39,787 nucleotides of DNA, taken from NCBI RefSeq assembly GCF_001428245.1, contig NZ_LMRV01000053.1:1382-41168 (forward strand). Direction: 5' to 3'. The notes below the pieces were generated by a model that was not told the DNA's origin, searched no databases, and saw only the letters and a program-made list of their open reading frames with translations. Within the stretch, counting starts at the first letter, position 1. Every line of letters begins with the position of its first letter. This DNA is from Paenibacillus sp. Soil522 (GTDB lineage Bacteria > Bacillota > Bacilli > Paenibacillales > Paenibacillaceae). This document shows, piece after piece, positions 1 through 8,308 of this stretch. The position numbers and the translations under genes are program-made.

Positions 1-1
1 C

Positions 2-166
2 TATTTCCGGTCACTCAAATACGAATGTATTTATCTGAATGAATTTGAAAACCCTCGCGCGTTGCGCAAAGGGGTAGCTAGCTATGTCCAATTTTACAAT
101 CCAACTACAAACGATGAAGTCCTTGATCTCTCAAGGGCTTTTTTTTATTTTATAACAGTCGATTGA
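2..166 (+). pseudogene. IS3-family transposase, C-terminal remnant
   Basis: The reading frame is open from the window edge and encodes YFRSLKYECIYLNEF, then LRKGVASYVQFYN. This is the typical end of an IS3-family integrase catalytic domain (W/F-RSLKYE...FYN). After FYN the sequence stops resembling the family: the usual R-P-H-x-xLG segment is missing and the frame runs through a T-rich terminator to a TGA. A decayed insertion sequence whose 5' part lies outside the window is the best reading. The neighbouring frame gives TMKSL, which hints at a frameshift near the end. Confidence 0.6.
121..150 (+). terminator. Rho-independent terminator
   Basis: A perfect 6-bp stem (CCTTGA/TCAAGG) with a TCTC loop is followed by GC and a run of eight T. 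It ends transcription of whatever lies to the left. Confidence 0.7.
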
Positions 167-284
167 TGGAGCAATTGCTCATGAAATATAGATGCCATTA
201 TTTACACAAATCATTTCCTTCTAAACAGAGCAAGCATCTTTACAAATAACGCTGTTCTGTTTTTGTGAGGATTGGCTTCAGGGC

Positions 285-313
285 TTCAACCCTGTAGGTT
301 TTTGTAGTATGAT
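285..313 (+). promoter_or_regulatory. Candidate sigma-A promoter of ppc
   Basis: TATGAT at 308-313 lies 17 bases after TTCAAC at 285-290, about 80 bases before the ppc start. The -35 is weak. A small hairpin (CAGGG/CCCTG) overlaps it. The rest of 167-395 shows no gene. Confidence 0.35.
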
Positions 314-395
314 GGTAGAAGTCAATTAAACGTTCATGTTGTGTATTAAAGCTTACGGAGCGGTCTTTGCTTCGCAAAATTTTAGGAGGAACAGT

Positions 396-3200
396 ATGTC
401 GGATCAATCTGCATCTACTTTGACGACAAATCGGCAGCAGGCTAACAATTTGCTGCGACGCGATGTCCGGTTTCTAGGTAACATTCTCGGCGAAGTTCTC
501 GTCCATCAAGGAGGTCGCGAGCTGCTTGATATTGTGGAACGGATTCGTGAGCAAAGCAAAGCGCTTCGCGCCGAATTTGTGCCGGAACTATTCGAACAAT
601 TCAAGGAAAACGTCTCGTCCCTAAGTCCGGAAATTCGTCATCAAGTCATTAGAGCGTTTGCTATTTACTTTCAGCTCGTTAATATTGCCGAGCAAAATCA
701 CCGGATTAGACGGAAACGCGACTACGAGGTTTCTGCCGGTGAAGCGGTACAGCGCGGCTCGATCGAGAGCGCTGTTCAGGATTTGAAGGAACGTGAGATT
801 GCGATCGAGGATGTTCAAGATATTTTGAGCGGTATTTCGCTTGAGCTCGTGATGACTGCGCACCCGACCGAGGCGACTCGACGTGCGGTGCTTGATATTC
901 ATAAACGGATTGCTGTTGATGTAATGGAGCTTGATAACCCGACATTGACTTATCGCGAGCGCGAGAAGCTGCGAGAGAAGCTCATGAATGAGGTTCTCAT
1001 TTTGTGGCAAACCGATGAGCTTCGTGACCGCAAGCCGACGGTTATCGACGAGGTTCGTAATGGCTTGTACTATTTTGATGAAACGTTGTTCGAGGTGCTG
1101 CCTAACGTTTATGAAGAGCTTGAGCGCTGCCTGAGCAAATATTACCCGAATGAGAACTGGCATGTACCGGATTACTTGCGCTTCGGCTCTTGGATAGGCG
1201 GCGACCGCGATGGCAATCCATCCGTAACGGCGAAGGTAACTTGGGAGACGCTGACGCTGCACCGCCAGTTGGCTATTCGCAAGTACGAAGAGAAGCTCGA
1301 TGAGCTTATGGGTCTGCTTAGCTTCAGCACGAACCTGGTTGAGGTGTCGGATGAACTGGTGGAATCGATTCGTTTGGACCGCGAGCATGTTGAGCTGAAA
1401 TGTGTTGATTTGTGGAGAAATACGAAGGAGCCTTACCGGATTAAGCTGGGCTTTATGCTGGAGAAGCTCGCTAATACGCGCGATGAGTCGCTTAAAGGCT
1501 CCCCAATGCGTTATAACCACCCTAACGAGCTTCGCGAGGACTTGCTCGTTATTGACCGCAGCCTGCGCAATCACTACGCTGATTATGTAGCAGATACGGC
1601 ACTCGCTACGCTTATTCGTCAAGTTGAATTGTTTGGCTTCCATCTCATGGCGCTTGACGTCCGTCAGCACAGCCAAGAGCATGAGAATGCGATGTCCGAG
1701 ATTTTGGCGAAAATGAATGTGGTAGCGGACTATGCGTCGCTATCGGAAGAAGAGAAGACTGATCTGCTTCACCGTCTCCTGAACGATCCAAGGCCGCTTA
1801 CGTCGGGGCATCTGGATTACACAGAGTCGACGCGTGAATGCTTGAACGTTTACCATACGATTTATCGTGCGCAGCAGGAATTTGGCGTCAATTGTATTTC
1901 CAGCTATCTGATCAGTATGACCCAAGCGGCGAGCGACATGCTTGAGGTTATGGTGTTTGCGAAGGAAGTTGGCTTGTTCCGCAAGGAAGCTGACGGCTCT
2001 GTTCGCTGTACGCTGCAATCGGTACCGCTTTTCGAGACGATTGACGATCTTCATGCGGCACCGGCTATCATGAAGGAGCTTTTCGAGCTGCCCATTTACC
2101 GACAAGCGGTTGAGGCTCGCGGCAACCTGCACGAAATTATGCTCGGTTACTCCGACAGCAACAAAGACGGCGGAGTGGTTACGGCGAACTGGGAGCTGCG
2201 CGTGGCGCTGAAAGAAATTACGGCTGCCGGCAAAGAATATGATGTAAAATTGAAGTTTTTCCACGGTCGTGGCGGAGCGCTTGGCCGCGGTGGAATGCCG
2301 CTTAACCGCAGTATTCTTGCTCAGCCGCCTCATACGATTGGCGGCGGCATCAAAATTACCGAGCAAGGTGAAGTGCTTTCCTCGCGTTATTCGATGCAAG
2401 GCATCGCTTACCGCAGCTTAGAGCAAGCGACTTGGGCGCTTATTACGGCAGCGCGTCTGGCGAAATACCCAGAACAAGCGCCGCAAGCAGAAGCCGAGTG
2501 GGATGAAATTGCGCGTTCGATTTCCGAGACGGCGCTCACGAAATATCAAGATCTTATTTTCCGCGATCCGGATTTCTTGACTTACTTCAAGGAATCGACA
2601 CCGCTGCCTGAGGTTGGTGAGCTTAACATTGGCTCCCGTCCGTCCAAGCGGAAAAACAGCGATCGCTTCGAGGATTTGCGTGCGATTCCTTGGGTGTTCG
2701 CATGGACGCAAAGCCGTTACCTGCTGCCAGCATGGTATGCTGCGGGTACAGCATTAAATCAATTTGTAAGTGAAAATGCAAGCAATCTGGAAACGCTGCG
2801 TACGATGTATGAGAAGTTCCCGTTCTTCCGCTCGCTTATCGATAACCTGCAAATGGCGCTGGCTAAGGCAGATTTGGTAATTGCGAAGGAATATGCGGAT
2901 ATGATTAAGGACAAAACGATCCGCGATCGTATTTTTGAGCAAATCGAACAAGAGTACAAGCTGACATCCGAGCTTATTCTAAGCATTACAGGCCAAACGG
3001 AAATTTTGGATAACGTTCCTGTCATTCAAGAGTCGATTCGTTTGCGTAATCCGTACGTCGATCCGCTTAGCTATATGCAAGTACAGCTGCTAACCGAGCT
3101 GCGCGCGCTTCGTGATAACGAAGAGGATGATCCGGAGCTGCTTCGCGAAGTTCTTCTGACAATTAACGGAATTGCTGCAGGCCTTCGGAATACGGGCTAA
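396..3200 (+). CDS. ppc: Phosphoenolpyruvate carboxylase
   Basis: This cytoplasmic enzyme carboxylates phosphoenolpyruvate with bicarbonate to oxaloacetate, refilling the TCA cycle. The 934-residue product has the family's normal length and all its signatures: TAHPTE with the catalytic His near residue 156, GSWIGGDRDGNP, the YSDSNKDGG block near 585, the glycine-rich FHGRGGALGRGG loop near 622, SRPSKRK, and the C-terminal NTG. An upstream ATG at 336 is open in the same frame, but TTTAGGAGGA sits 5 bases before ATG 396, which decides the start. The gene is monocistronic: a remnant transposase lies upstream and a strong terminator follows. Confidence 0.97.
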   Translation: MSDQSASTLTTNRQQANNLLRRDVRFLGNILGEVLVHQGGRELLDIVERIREQSKALRAEFVPELFEQFKENVSSLSPEIRHQVIRAFAIYFQLVNIAEQNHRIRRKRDYEVSAGEAVQRGSIESAVQDLKEREIAIEDVQDILSGISLELVMTAHPTEATRRAVLDIHKRIAVDVMELDNPTLTYREREKLREKLMNEVLILWQTDELRDRKPTVIDEVRNGLYYFDETLFEVLPNVYEELERCLSKYYPNENWHVPDYLRFGSWIGGDRDGNPSVTAKVTWETLTLHRQLAIRKYEEKLDELMGLLSFSTNLVEVSDELVESIRLDREHVELKCVDLWRNTKEPYRIKLGFMLEKLANTRDESLKGSPMRYNHPNELREDLLVIDRSLRNHYADYVADTALATLIRQVELFGFHLMALDVRQHSQEHENAMSEILAKMNVVADYASLSEEEKTDLLHRLLNDPRPLTSGHLDYTESTRECLNVYHTIYRAQQEFGVNCISSYLISMTQAASDMLEVMVFAKEVGLFRKEADGSVRCTLQSVPLFETIDDLHAAPAIMKELFELPIYRQAVEARGNLHEIMLGYSDSNKDGGVVTANWELRVALKEITAAGKEYDVKLKFFHGRGGALGRGGMPLNRSILAQPPHTIGGGIKITEQGEVLSSRYSMQGIAYRSLEQATWALITAARLAKYPEQAPQAEAEWDEIARSISETALTKYQDLIFRDPDFLTYFKESTPLPEVGELNIGSRPSKRKNSDRFEDLRAIPWVFAWTQSRYLLPAWYAAGTALNQFVSENASNLETLRTMYEKFPFFRSLIDNLQMALAKADLVIAKEYADMIKDKTIRDRIFEQIEQEYKLTSELILSITGQTEILDNVPVIQESIRLRNPYVDPLSYMQVQLLTELRALRDNEEDDPELLREVLLTINGIAAGLRNTG

Positions 3201-3240
3201 TTAAACCACCTGCCGCTTAGGCGAGTGTGCTATAACGAAA

Positions 3241-3280
3241 AGCCAGTCATGGTGCTAACACCGTGGCTGGCTTTTTTTTT
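3241..3280 (+). terminator. Terminator of ppc
   Basis: A 13-bp stem (GCCAGTCATGGTG paired with CACCGTGGCTGGC, two G-U pairs) with a CTAA loop is followed by nine T. Confidence 0.9.
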
Positions 3281-3408
3281 GCGTTTGGAGAAACGAGTGC
3301 GTAAGGAACGCTAGAACTATTTTGATCAGCCATCATATGCTGAGGATATACATGCTTAATTCGATGTATTTAGTGGGGATTATATTTTTTGAAGGGATGG
3401 ACGAAGCG

Positions 3409-4065
3409 ATGGGGAGAGAATTTATCGATCTATTTGACCATTGGGCGGATCATTATGACCTTACGGTACAGGGGCATGACGAGGAATACAAGGAAGTATT
3501 TCAAAGCTATGATGCCATTCTTGAGGCGGCAGCGGAGCGCTCCTACGGTACAGTCCTTGAGTTCGGCGCCGGAACGGGCAATCTGACGGAGAAGCTCCTT
3601 CGGCGGTGCAGCAGCGTGTATGCGGTTGAGCCGTCGTCAGGGATGAGGAAACGATTTAAAAAGCGGGGCTTAGACGCTGTGCTTTTAGAAGGCGACTTCC
3701 TTCAGTTCCCGCAAATCCCCGTTCAGCTGGATACGATCGTGAGCACCTATGCCTTTCATCATTTGACCGATGCGGAGAAGGAGCGGGCTATCGCTTTATA
3801 CAGCACGCTCCTTGAAGAGAACGGACAAATTATTTTCGCGGACACCGTCTTTCAGGACGAAGAGACCCGCAAGCAAATCGAGGCCGATGCAGAGCAAGCG
3901 GGTTACATGAAATTGCTTCAGGATTTGCAGAGTGAATATTATACAACGCTGAACGTGCTCGGACGAATATGCGGGACCCATGGCCTCGCGGTCTCCTTCC
4001 AGCATCTCAATCGTTACGTCTGGTTGATGCATGCTAAAAAGGAATCCGCAAGCAGCGATGCGTGA
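3409..4065 (+). CDS. YrrT-like SAM-dependent methyltransferase
   Basis: This 218-residue class I methyltransferase has motif I (EFGAGTGNL) near residues 51-60. The layout MGREFIDLFDHWADHYD, VEPSSGMR, STYAFHHLTD, YYTTLNVL and WLMHAKK closely follows Bacillus YrrT. YrrT sits in the methionine-to-cysteine conversion operon in B. subtilis, and its substrate is not established. Here mtnN and mccAB are absent, so the context does not help. I chose ATG 3409 because homologues begin MGREF and GAAGGGA lies about 12 bases upstream. In-frame ATGs at 3322 and 3397 are less convincing. Confidence 0.8.
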   Translation: MGREFIDLFDHWADHYDLTVQGHDEEYKEVFQSYDAILEAAAERSYGTVLEFGAGTGNLTEKLLRRCSSVYAVEPSSGMRKRFKKRGLDAVLLEGDFLQFPQIPVQLDTIVSTYAFHHLTDAEKERAIALYSTLLEENGQIIFADTVFQDEETRKQIEADAEQAGYMKLLQDLQSEYYTTLNVLGRICGTHGLAVSFQHLNRYVWLMHAKKESASSDA

Positions 4066-4100
4066 AGGCAGGAATGCAATTTTTTTGCACCAAATACAAA

Positions 4101-4131
4101 GGGGTCGGCCGGGAACTCACGCGCCAACCCC
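4101..4131. other. Hairpin between methyltransferase and htrA
   Basis: GGGGTCGGC pairs with GCCAACCCC with one mismatch and a 13-base loop. There is no T-run on the plus strand, so this is a poor terminator for the methyltransferase. A TATAAT at 4175-4180 may be the htrA -10, but no good -35 is visible. CTTAA...TTAAG just downstream (4184-4200) is a small inverted repeat that could be an operator. Confidence 0.3.
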
Positions 4132-4260
4132 AAAAAGCTATCCATTTTCTGCACGCATTTTTCTTATGTTCATTTATAATCCGCTTAAGTTTCGTTTAAG
4201 GTACATCCTGCATGATAGATACATAGGAAACAGATACCTGCACTTGAAAGGATGATAGAA

Positions 4261-5403
4261 ATGAACGAGGATAACAAACGCAGCGCGGATGCGAGCAACG
4301 ATACTTATACTGCGACTTATACATCGAATACATCGAATACTTCGAATAATGCTCCTGTCTCTACTTATATTTATGAATCTAGCAAATCAACCAATGAGCT
4401 TAGAGCTTCTTACGAGAAGGAGCTTGGATTGCAGAAGGATAGGAGTAAGCCAGTGGCGGGCGGAGAAAAGCGTTCCAAACGTTCGGGAGGAAGCTCAGCA
4501 AAAACGCTGCTGGCATCGTTCCTGATCGGTGCGGTAGTGGTCGGCGGCTTCTCATACTTGGCGGATAAAAATAATCTGTTCAGCGGGGGCAGCCAGGCTC
4601 TGCAAAATGCCGGCTCAAGCGCAGCAAGCAATGCGGCCCGGCAGGATGCAGGCTTATCTACAGCATCGCTCAACACAAGCGACGATATTGCCTCCGTCTA
4701 CGCATCGGCGAGTCCAGCGGTTGTAAAAATAGAAAACTACGCGGAGCCTGCCCGTTCCTCCTCCATGTTCAATGATCCTGGCTTTCGTCCGTTTTTTGGC
4801 GGCGGTCAATCGGGCAGAGACGGTCAACAGCAGCAGGAGCAAAGCAGCACAGAGCCGGAACTGACGGGCTCAGGAACCGGTTTTATCTTTGAACAGGACG
4901 GATATATATTAACGAACGAACACGTCATAGCAGATGCGAAGGAGGTTCAGGTGACCGTTCAGGGCTACGATGAGCCGCTTGCAGCAACGGTTCTTGGCTC
5001 AAGCTACGAGCTGGACTTGGCTGTGCTGAAGGTTGAGAGTCCGGACGGCAAAGCGTTCCCTTCCCTTAAGCTTGGAAGCTCTGATGAAACACAAATCGGC
5101 GACTGGGTAATGGCCATTGGTAATCCGTACGGCTTCGATCAAACGCTGACAATGGGTGTCCTTAGTGCCAAAGAGCGTCCAATCACCATTGCCGATGAGC
5201 AAGGTGAACACGAATACGAGCATTTGCTCCAAACGGACGCATCGATTAATCCCGGAAACTCCGGCGGACCGCTCCTTAACGAGAAGGGCGAGGTTATCGG
5301 CATCAACACGGCGGTTAACGCCGAGGCGCAAGGAATCGGCTTCGCGATCCCGACATCGACCATCACGAAGGTGTTGGAAAAACTGAAAACAAATACACTG
5401 TAA
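4261..5403 (+). CDS. HtrA/DegP-type membrane serine protease lacking a PDZ domain
   Basis: The protein is an S1C-family serine protease that acts outside the membrane on misfolded proteins. It has a Ser/Thr/Asn-rich cytoplasmic head of about 78 residues, one membrane segment (about 79-100, ASFLIGAVVVGGFSYL), a linker, and a trypsin-like domain. The catalytic triad reads His221 (TNEHV), Asp252 (ELDLAVL) and Ser334 (GNSGGPL). The protein stops 46 residues after the active serine, directly after IGFAIPTSTITKVLEKL. That is where family members normally continue into a PDZ domain; B. subtilis HtrA is about 450 residues. A terminator follows at once, so this is the real end. GAAAGGATG before ATG 4261 favours that start over ATG 4252. 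Confidence 0.9.
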   Translation: MNEDNKRSADASNDTYTATYTSNTSNTSNNAPVSTYIYESSKSTNELRASYEKELGLQKDRSKPVAGGEKRSKRSGGSSAKTLLASFLIGAVVVGGFSYLADKNNLFSGGSQALQNAGSSAASNAARQDAGLSTASLNTSDDIASVYASASPAVVKIENYAEPARSSSMFNDPGFRPFFGGGQSGRDGQQQQEQSSTEPELTGSGTGFIFEQDGYILTNEHVIADAKEVQVTVQGYDEPLAATVLGSSYELDLAVLKVESPDGKAFPSLKLGSSDETQIGDWVMAIGNPYGFDQTLTMGVLSAKERPITIADEQGEHEYEHLLQTDASINPGNSGGPLLNEKGEVIGINTAVNAEAQGIGFAIPTSTITKVLEKLKTNTL

Positions 5404-5427
5404 TCATAGTGGAAATCATACACGCAG

Positions 5428-5464
5428 AAGGTCAGGGACGAAGATGTCTCCTAGACCTTTTTTT
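5428..5464 (+). terminator. Terminator of the htrA-type gene
   Basis: AAGGTC-GGGAC pairs with GTCTCC-GACCTT around a short loop, followed by seven T. Confidence 0.8.
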
Positions 5465-5477
5465 ACTTTATAAATAA

Positions 5478-5503
5478 GGAAACTGGTCGTAAGTCGAAGC
5501 GTC
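5478..5503 (+). promoter_or_regulatory. Candidate ECF-sigma promoter upstream of sigW
   Basis: GGAAAC, 16 bases, CGTC. This fits the ECF pattern (TGAAAC-N16-CGTA/C) with one -35 mismatch. It is the only such match between the htrA terminator and sigW, and would transcribe the transporter remnant and then sigW about 500 bases downstream. Confidence 0.35.
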
Positions 5504-5548
5504 AACTAGCCTAAAGTCGATTGCTGGCCCAGCACCGAACGTTTATAA

Positions 5549-5971
5549 TTGTCAGAATGGTTCGCATCAACTGTATTTTATAATTTGGCGCTGCAAAAAT
5601 TGGAAGCTTCTTTCTCAATTGTCTTGCTTTTTCAGTTCATGTGGATTACGATTTTGCTTGAGTGCTTGCGGGATAGACGTTGACCTAGGCACCAACAGAT
5701 TTTCGCGATTGCTGTCGTAATGGCAGGTACGCTGCTCGCGGTAGGACTGTTTGAGCAGAAGAATGATGTTGAGCTTAATATCGCCGGGGTCGTGTACGGT
5801 CTGGCATCGGCGGTTACATACAGTTTGTTTTTGTTTCTGACATACAGATTGCAGGCGGATTGTGATCCCGTCCAAAAATCCGCGATGATGATAATAAGCG
5901 CAGGTATGACGATTGGAATATTACTTATACTTGCGGGCATTATGATTGCAGAGCATACGGCAAGGCAATAA
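5549..5971 (+). pseudogene. EamA/DMT-family transporter remnant
   Basis: One frame reads like the second half of a drug/metabolite transporter: FYNLALQKLEASFSIVLLFQ, LLECLRDRR, a TGA stop at 5681-5683, then PRHQQIFAIAVVMAGTLLAV and VVYGLASAVTYSLFLFLTYR. The stop sits where an Arg codon (CGA) would fit, so a single nonsense change is likely. The N-terminal half is missing. The segment after DPVQKSAMMI jumps to a C-terminal-like ILLILAGIMIAE, which suggests an internal deletion. Intact family members have about 300 residues. The piece after the stop (5720-5971) is open but is not a plausible transporter by itself. Confidence 0.7.
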
Positions 5972-6002
5972 GCAGAACGAACGGAAGGTTGGAGGAGTTA
6001 AG

Positions 6003-6569
6003 GTGAATGTATTGGAAGCACGCCTGGCGCAATTAGCTCTCAAAGGCGATCAGCAGGCTTTTGCTGAGCTTGTAGACCTCTATCAGGATAAGCTCTTTCA
6101 TATGGCATATCGAATGCTGAATAGCCGCCAGGAGGCGGAGGATGTCGTTCAAGACACCTTTCTTCGCGTGTACAAAAACCTGGATAGGTATGATGATACG
6201 TTAAAATTTTCGACATGGATCTACAGGATTGCTACGAATTTATGCATCGATCGGCTGCGTAAACGAAAGCCGACCTATTCGCTTGACGCGGAGTCATCCG
6301 GTCATGAAGGCTTGGATGGCTATTCGATGATTCCTAGTGATAACCGGACGCCGGAATCGGAGCTGCTGCTGACGGATACGCAGCGGATTATTCATACAGC
6401 CATTGCAGCATTGCCGCCGAAATATAAGACCGTTATGACTCTTCGCTATATGCAGGATCTTTCCTTGCAGGAAATTGGCGATGTACTGGACATGCCTGTG
6501 ACGACGATTAAGACGCGCGTTCACCGCGGCAGGGAGTTTCTCCGGAAGAAGCTCGAGCACAAATTGTAG
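6003..6569 (+). CDS. sigW: ECF RNA polymerase sigma factor SigW
   Basis: The 188-residue ECF sigma factor directs transcription of cell-envelope stress genes. Region 2 is clear (FAELVDLYQDKLFHMAYRML, EAEDVVQDTFLRVYKNL, FSTWIYRIATNLCIDRLRKR), and region 4 ends in LSLQEIGDVLDMPVTTIKTR. Length and sequence match B. subtilis SigW (187 residues), and the following rsiW-cdaA-cdaR-glmM-glmS order is the same as in Bacillus. I start at GTG 6003 because GGAGGAG lies 6 bases before it and family members begin there; the frame is open further upstream to 5946. The transporter remnant immediately upstream supplies no obvious strong promoter. Confidence 0.93.
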   Translation: MNVLEARLAQLALKGDQQAFAELVDLYQDKLFHMAYRMLNSRQEAEDVVQDTFLRVYKNLDRYDDTLKFSTWIYRIATNLCIDRLRKRKPTYSLDAESSGHEGLDGYSMIPSDNRTPESELLLTDTQRIIHTAIAALPPKYKTVMTLRYMQDLSLQEIGDVLDMPVTTIKTRVHRGREFLRKKLEHKL

Positions 6570-6604
6570 ATGGAAATGATTACTTGCCCGATTACGAAAA
6601 AAAT

Positions 6605-6630
6605 TGAAACATCCCCTCACTATTAACGTA
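6605..6630 (+). promoter_or_regulatory. SigW-type autoregulatory promoter inside sigW-rsiW
   Basis: TGAAAC at 6605-6610, exactly 16 bases, then CGTA at 6627-6630. This is the perfect B. subtilis SigW consensus. It lies 35 bases after the sigW stop and about 58 bases before rsiW, so it would transcribe rsiW but not sigW. Confidence 0.85.
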
Positions 6631-6687
6631 TCCTAATAGCGAGAATAGAACTCATGCGCGAGCAACTGAAAGAAAGGACTGGCTGCT

Positions 6688-7326
6688 ATGAATTGCAACG
6701 TCGCCATCGTATGGATGCATGACTATTTGGACGGCGAGCTGCCCACACAAGATATCGTTACGTTAAAATCTCATTTGCTTTCCTGTCCGGCTTGTCGCAG
6801 TCGGTTTGAACAGCTCCAGAAGACGGACGCCGCGGCGTACTATACTTTAGAAGCGATTCAGCCTGCCGCGGATTTTGACAAGAAGGCATCGGAACTATTG
6901 ACGCAGCGGATCATGCAGCAGCTGCCGAAGAAACGGGGTAAGCAGCGGAACGGGATCGTACGCTACATTTACCGGAACCCGGGAGTCACTGCTGCTGCTG
7001 TGTTTGTACTCGTTATGCTAGGAAGCTTCTTCACCATGTGGGAAGAAGATACTAAGCTTATTGTAGCAGGCGAGGATCTTCAGCAGGTCATTATAGAAGG
7101 AAACACAGTAATTGTGCCGGAGGGTGCCCATTTAACCGGAAACTTGACGGTGGAGAACGGAACAGCTGATGTAAAGGGCGAGGTGGATGGTAACGTAACC
7201 GTGATCGACGGCTCATTAAACCTCGCGTCCACCGGTCATATCTCGGGGCAGAGCAGAACGATTGATCAAGCACTCGATTGGTTCTGGTATAAGGTGACGC
7301 AAACCTTTGGCGGAAATCCCCGTTAA
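6688..7326 (+). CDS. rsiW: Anti-sigma-W factor RsiW
   Basis: This membrane protein holds SigW inactive until it is cut by site-1 and site-2 proteases. The cytoplasmic part carries the zinc anti-sigma motif HX3CX2C (His29, Cys33, Cys36). One membrane segment runs about residues 96-114 (VTAAAVFVLVMLGSFF). The outer part has the bactofilin-like repeats seen in B. subtilis RsiW (VIVPEGAHLTGNLTV, VKGEVDGNVTVIDG), and the end FWYKVTQTF matches as well. The 212 residues compare with about 208 in B. subtilis. AAAGAAAGGA precedes the ATG. A SigW promoter lies directly upstream and a terminator follows, so stress would raise the inhibitor specifically. Confidence 0.92.
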   Translation: MNCNVAIVWMHDYLDGELPTQDIVTLKSHLLSCPACRSRFEQLQKTDAAAYYTLEAIQPAADFDKKASELLTQRIMQQLPKKRGKQRNGIVRYIYRNPGVTAAAVFVLVMLGSFFTMWEEDTKLIVAGEDLQQVIIEGNTVIVPEGAHLTGNLTVENGTADVKGEVDGNVTVIDGSLNLASTGHISGQSRTIDQALDWFWYKVTQTFGGNPR

Positions 7327-7335
7327 AGCAAGCTG

Positions 7336-7370
7336 CCTCCCTTTTTTTAGGGGGGTATTTTTTTATTTTT
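7336..7370 (+). terminator. Terminator after rsiW
   Basis: CCTCCC pairs with GGGGGG (one G-U) around a T-rich loop, followed by a long T tract. It separates rsiW from cdaA; some read-through is likely. Confidence 0.65.
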
Positions 7371-7412
7371 TAAAAAAAGGATTTCCAATCCCATATCTAG
7401 AAAATAATAAAG

Positions 7413-7440
7413 TTGAAATCCGTTCATAGACACAAATAAA
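7413..7440 (+). promoter_or_regulatory. Candidate promoter of cdaA
   Basis: TTGAAA, 16 bases, AATAAA, lying 26 bases before the cdaA start and after the rsiW terminator. The -10 is weak. Confidence 0.35.
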
Positions 7441-7465
7441 GTGATCGGCTGTTGGGGGTTGGCAT

Positions 7466-8308
7466 ATGAATTATTTCTCAGATTTAACATGGCATGACTG
7501 GATAAAGGATATTATTGATGTTGGCATAGTCAGCTTTATTATTTATAAAATTATTTTGCTCGTACGCGGAACCCGCGCCGTACAGCTGTTGAAAGGTATT
7601 TTTATACTTGTTGCGGTATGGGCGCTAAGCACCTGGTTCAATTTGTATACATTAAAATGGCTTATGAATCAGATGTTCACATTCGGAATCGTGAGCGTGC
7701 TCATTATATTCCAGCCGGAGCTTAGACGTGTGCTGGAGCAGCTTGGGCGCGGTAAGCTGTTTGCACGCTCGTATTCACTTGACCGGGATGTCGTTAATGA
7801 GCAAATTGACGAGGTCATTAAAGCTGTCCGCTTTATGGCGGAACGAAAGATCGGAGCGTTAATCGTTTTTGAGCGAAGCACGGGTCTGAGTGAATTGATT
7901 GAATCGGGCATTCGAATGGAATCGAAGATTACTTCGGAGCTGCTCATTAACATTTTCACTCCGAATACGCCGCTGCATGACGGTGCGGTCATCATTCGAT
8001 CCAATCAAATTATGGCGGCGGGCTGTTACTTGCCCCTGTCGGAAAATCCTTTTATAAGCAAGGAGCTTGGAACACGCCACCGGGCAGCTATTGGCGTAAG
8101 TGAGGTAACGGATGCGGTGTCTGTAACCGTATCTGAAGAAACGGGGCAAGTATCCTTGTCTCTGGGCGGTATGATCGTCCGAGATATTAACGAGGAGTCG
8201 TTGATTTCCAAGCTATTCGAAGAGCTGACGCCGAAGACGAACGGATTCACGAAGGAACGCGTTACGGTATCGTCTCTTTGGAAGCGGAAAGGAGGCAGTG
8301 ATGGATAA
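7466..8308 (+). CDS. cdaA: Membrane-bound diadenylate cyclase CdaA
   Basis: The enzyme joins two ATP into c-di-AMP, which controls potassium and osmolyte transport and wall homeostasis. The 280-residue protein has three N-terminal membrane segments (about residues 12-95) and a DAC domain. The catalytic motifs are complete: DGA at 172-174 and RHR at 204-206 (GTRHRAA). GGGGGTT lies upstream of the ATG. The end overlaps cdaR by 8 bases, so the two are translationally coupled, as in other firmicutes where CdaR regulates CdaA. Confidence 0.96.
   Translation: MNYFSDLTWHDWIKDIIDVGIVSFIIYKIILLVRGTRAVQLLKGIFILVAVWALSTWFNLYTLKWLMNQMFTFGIVSVLIIFQPELRRVLEQLGRGKLFARSYSLDRDVVNEQIDEVIKAVRFMAERKIGALIVFERSTGLSELIESGIRMESKITSELLINIFTPNTPLHDGAVIIRSNQIMAAGCYLPLSENPFISKELGTRHRAAIGVSEVTDAVSVTVSEETGQVSLSLGGMIVRDINEESLISKLFEELTPKTNGFTKERVTVSSLWKRKGGSDG

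Noticed and set aside
621..1682. Long minus-strand open frame across ppc (353 codons)
   Set aside because: It lies antisense to a fully conserved ppc, shows no recognisable motif, and arises from codon bias of the real gene.
4031..4255. 74-codon frame between methyltransferase and htrA genes
   Set aside because: It overlaps the methyltransferase end, has no Shine-Dalgarno, and spans the htrA promoter region.
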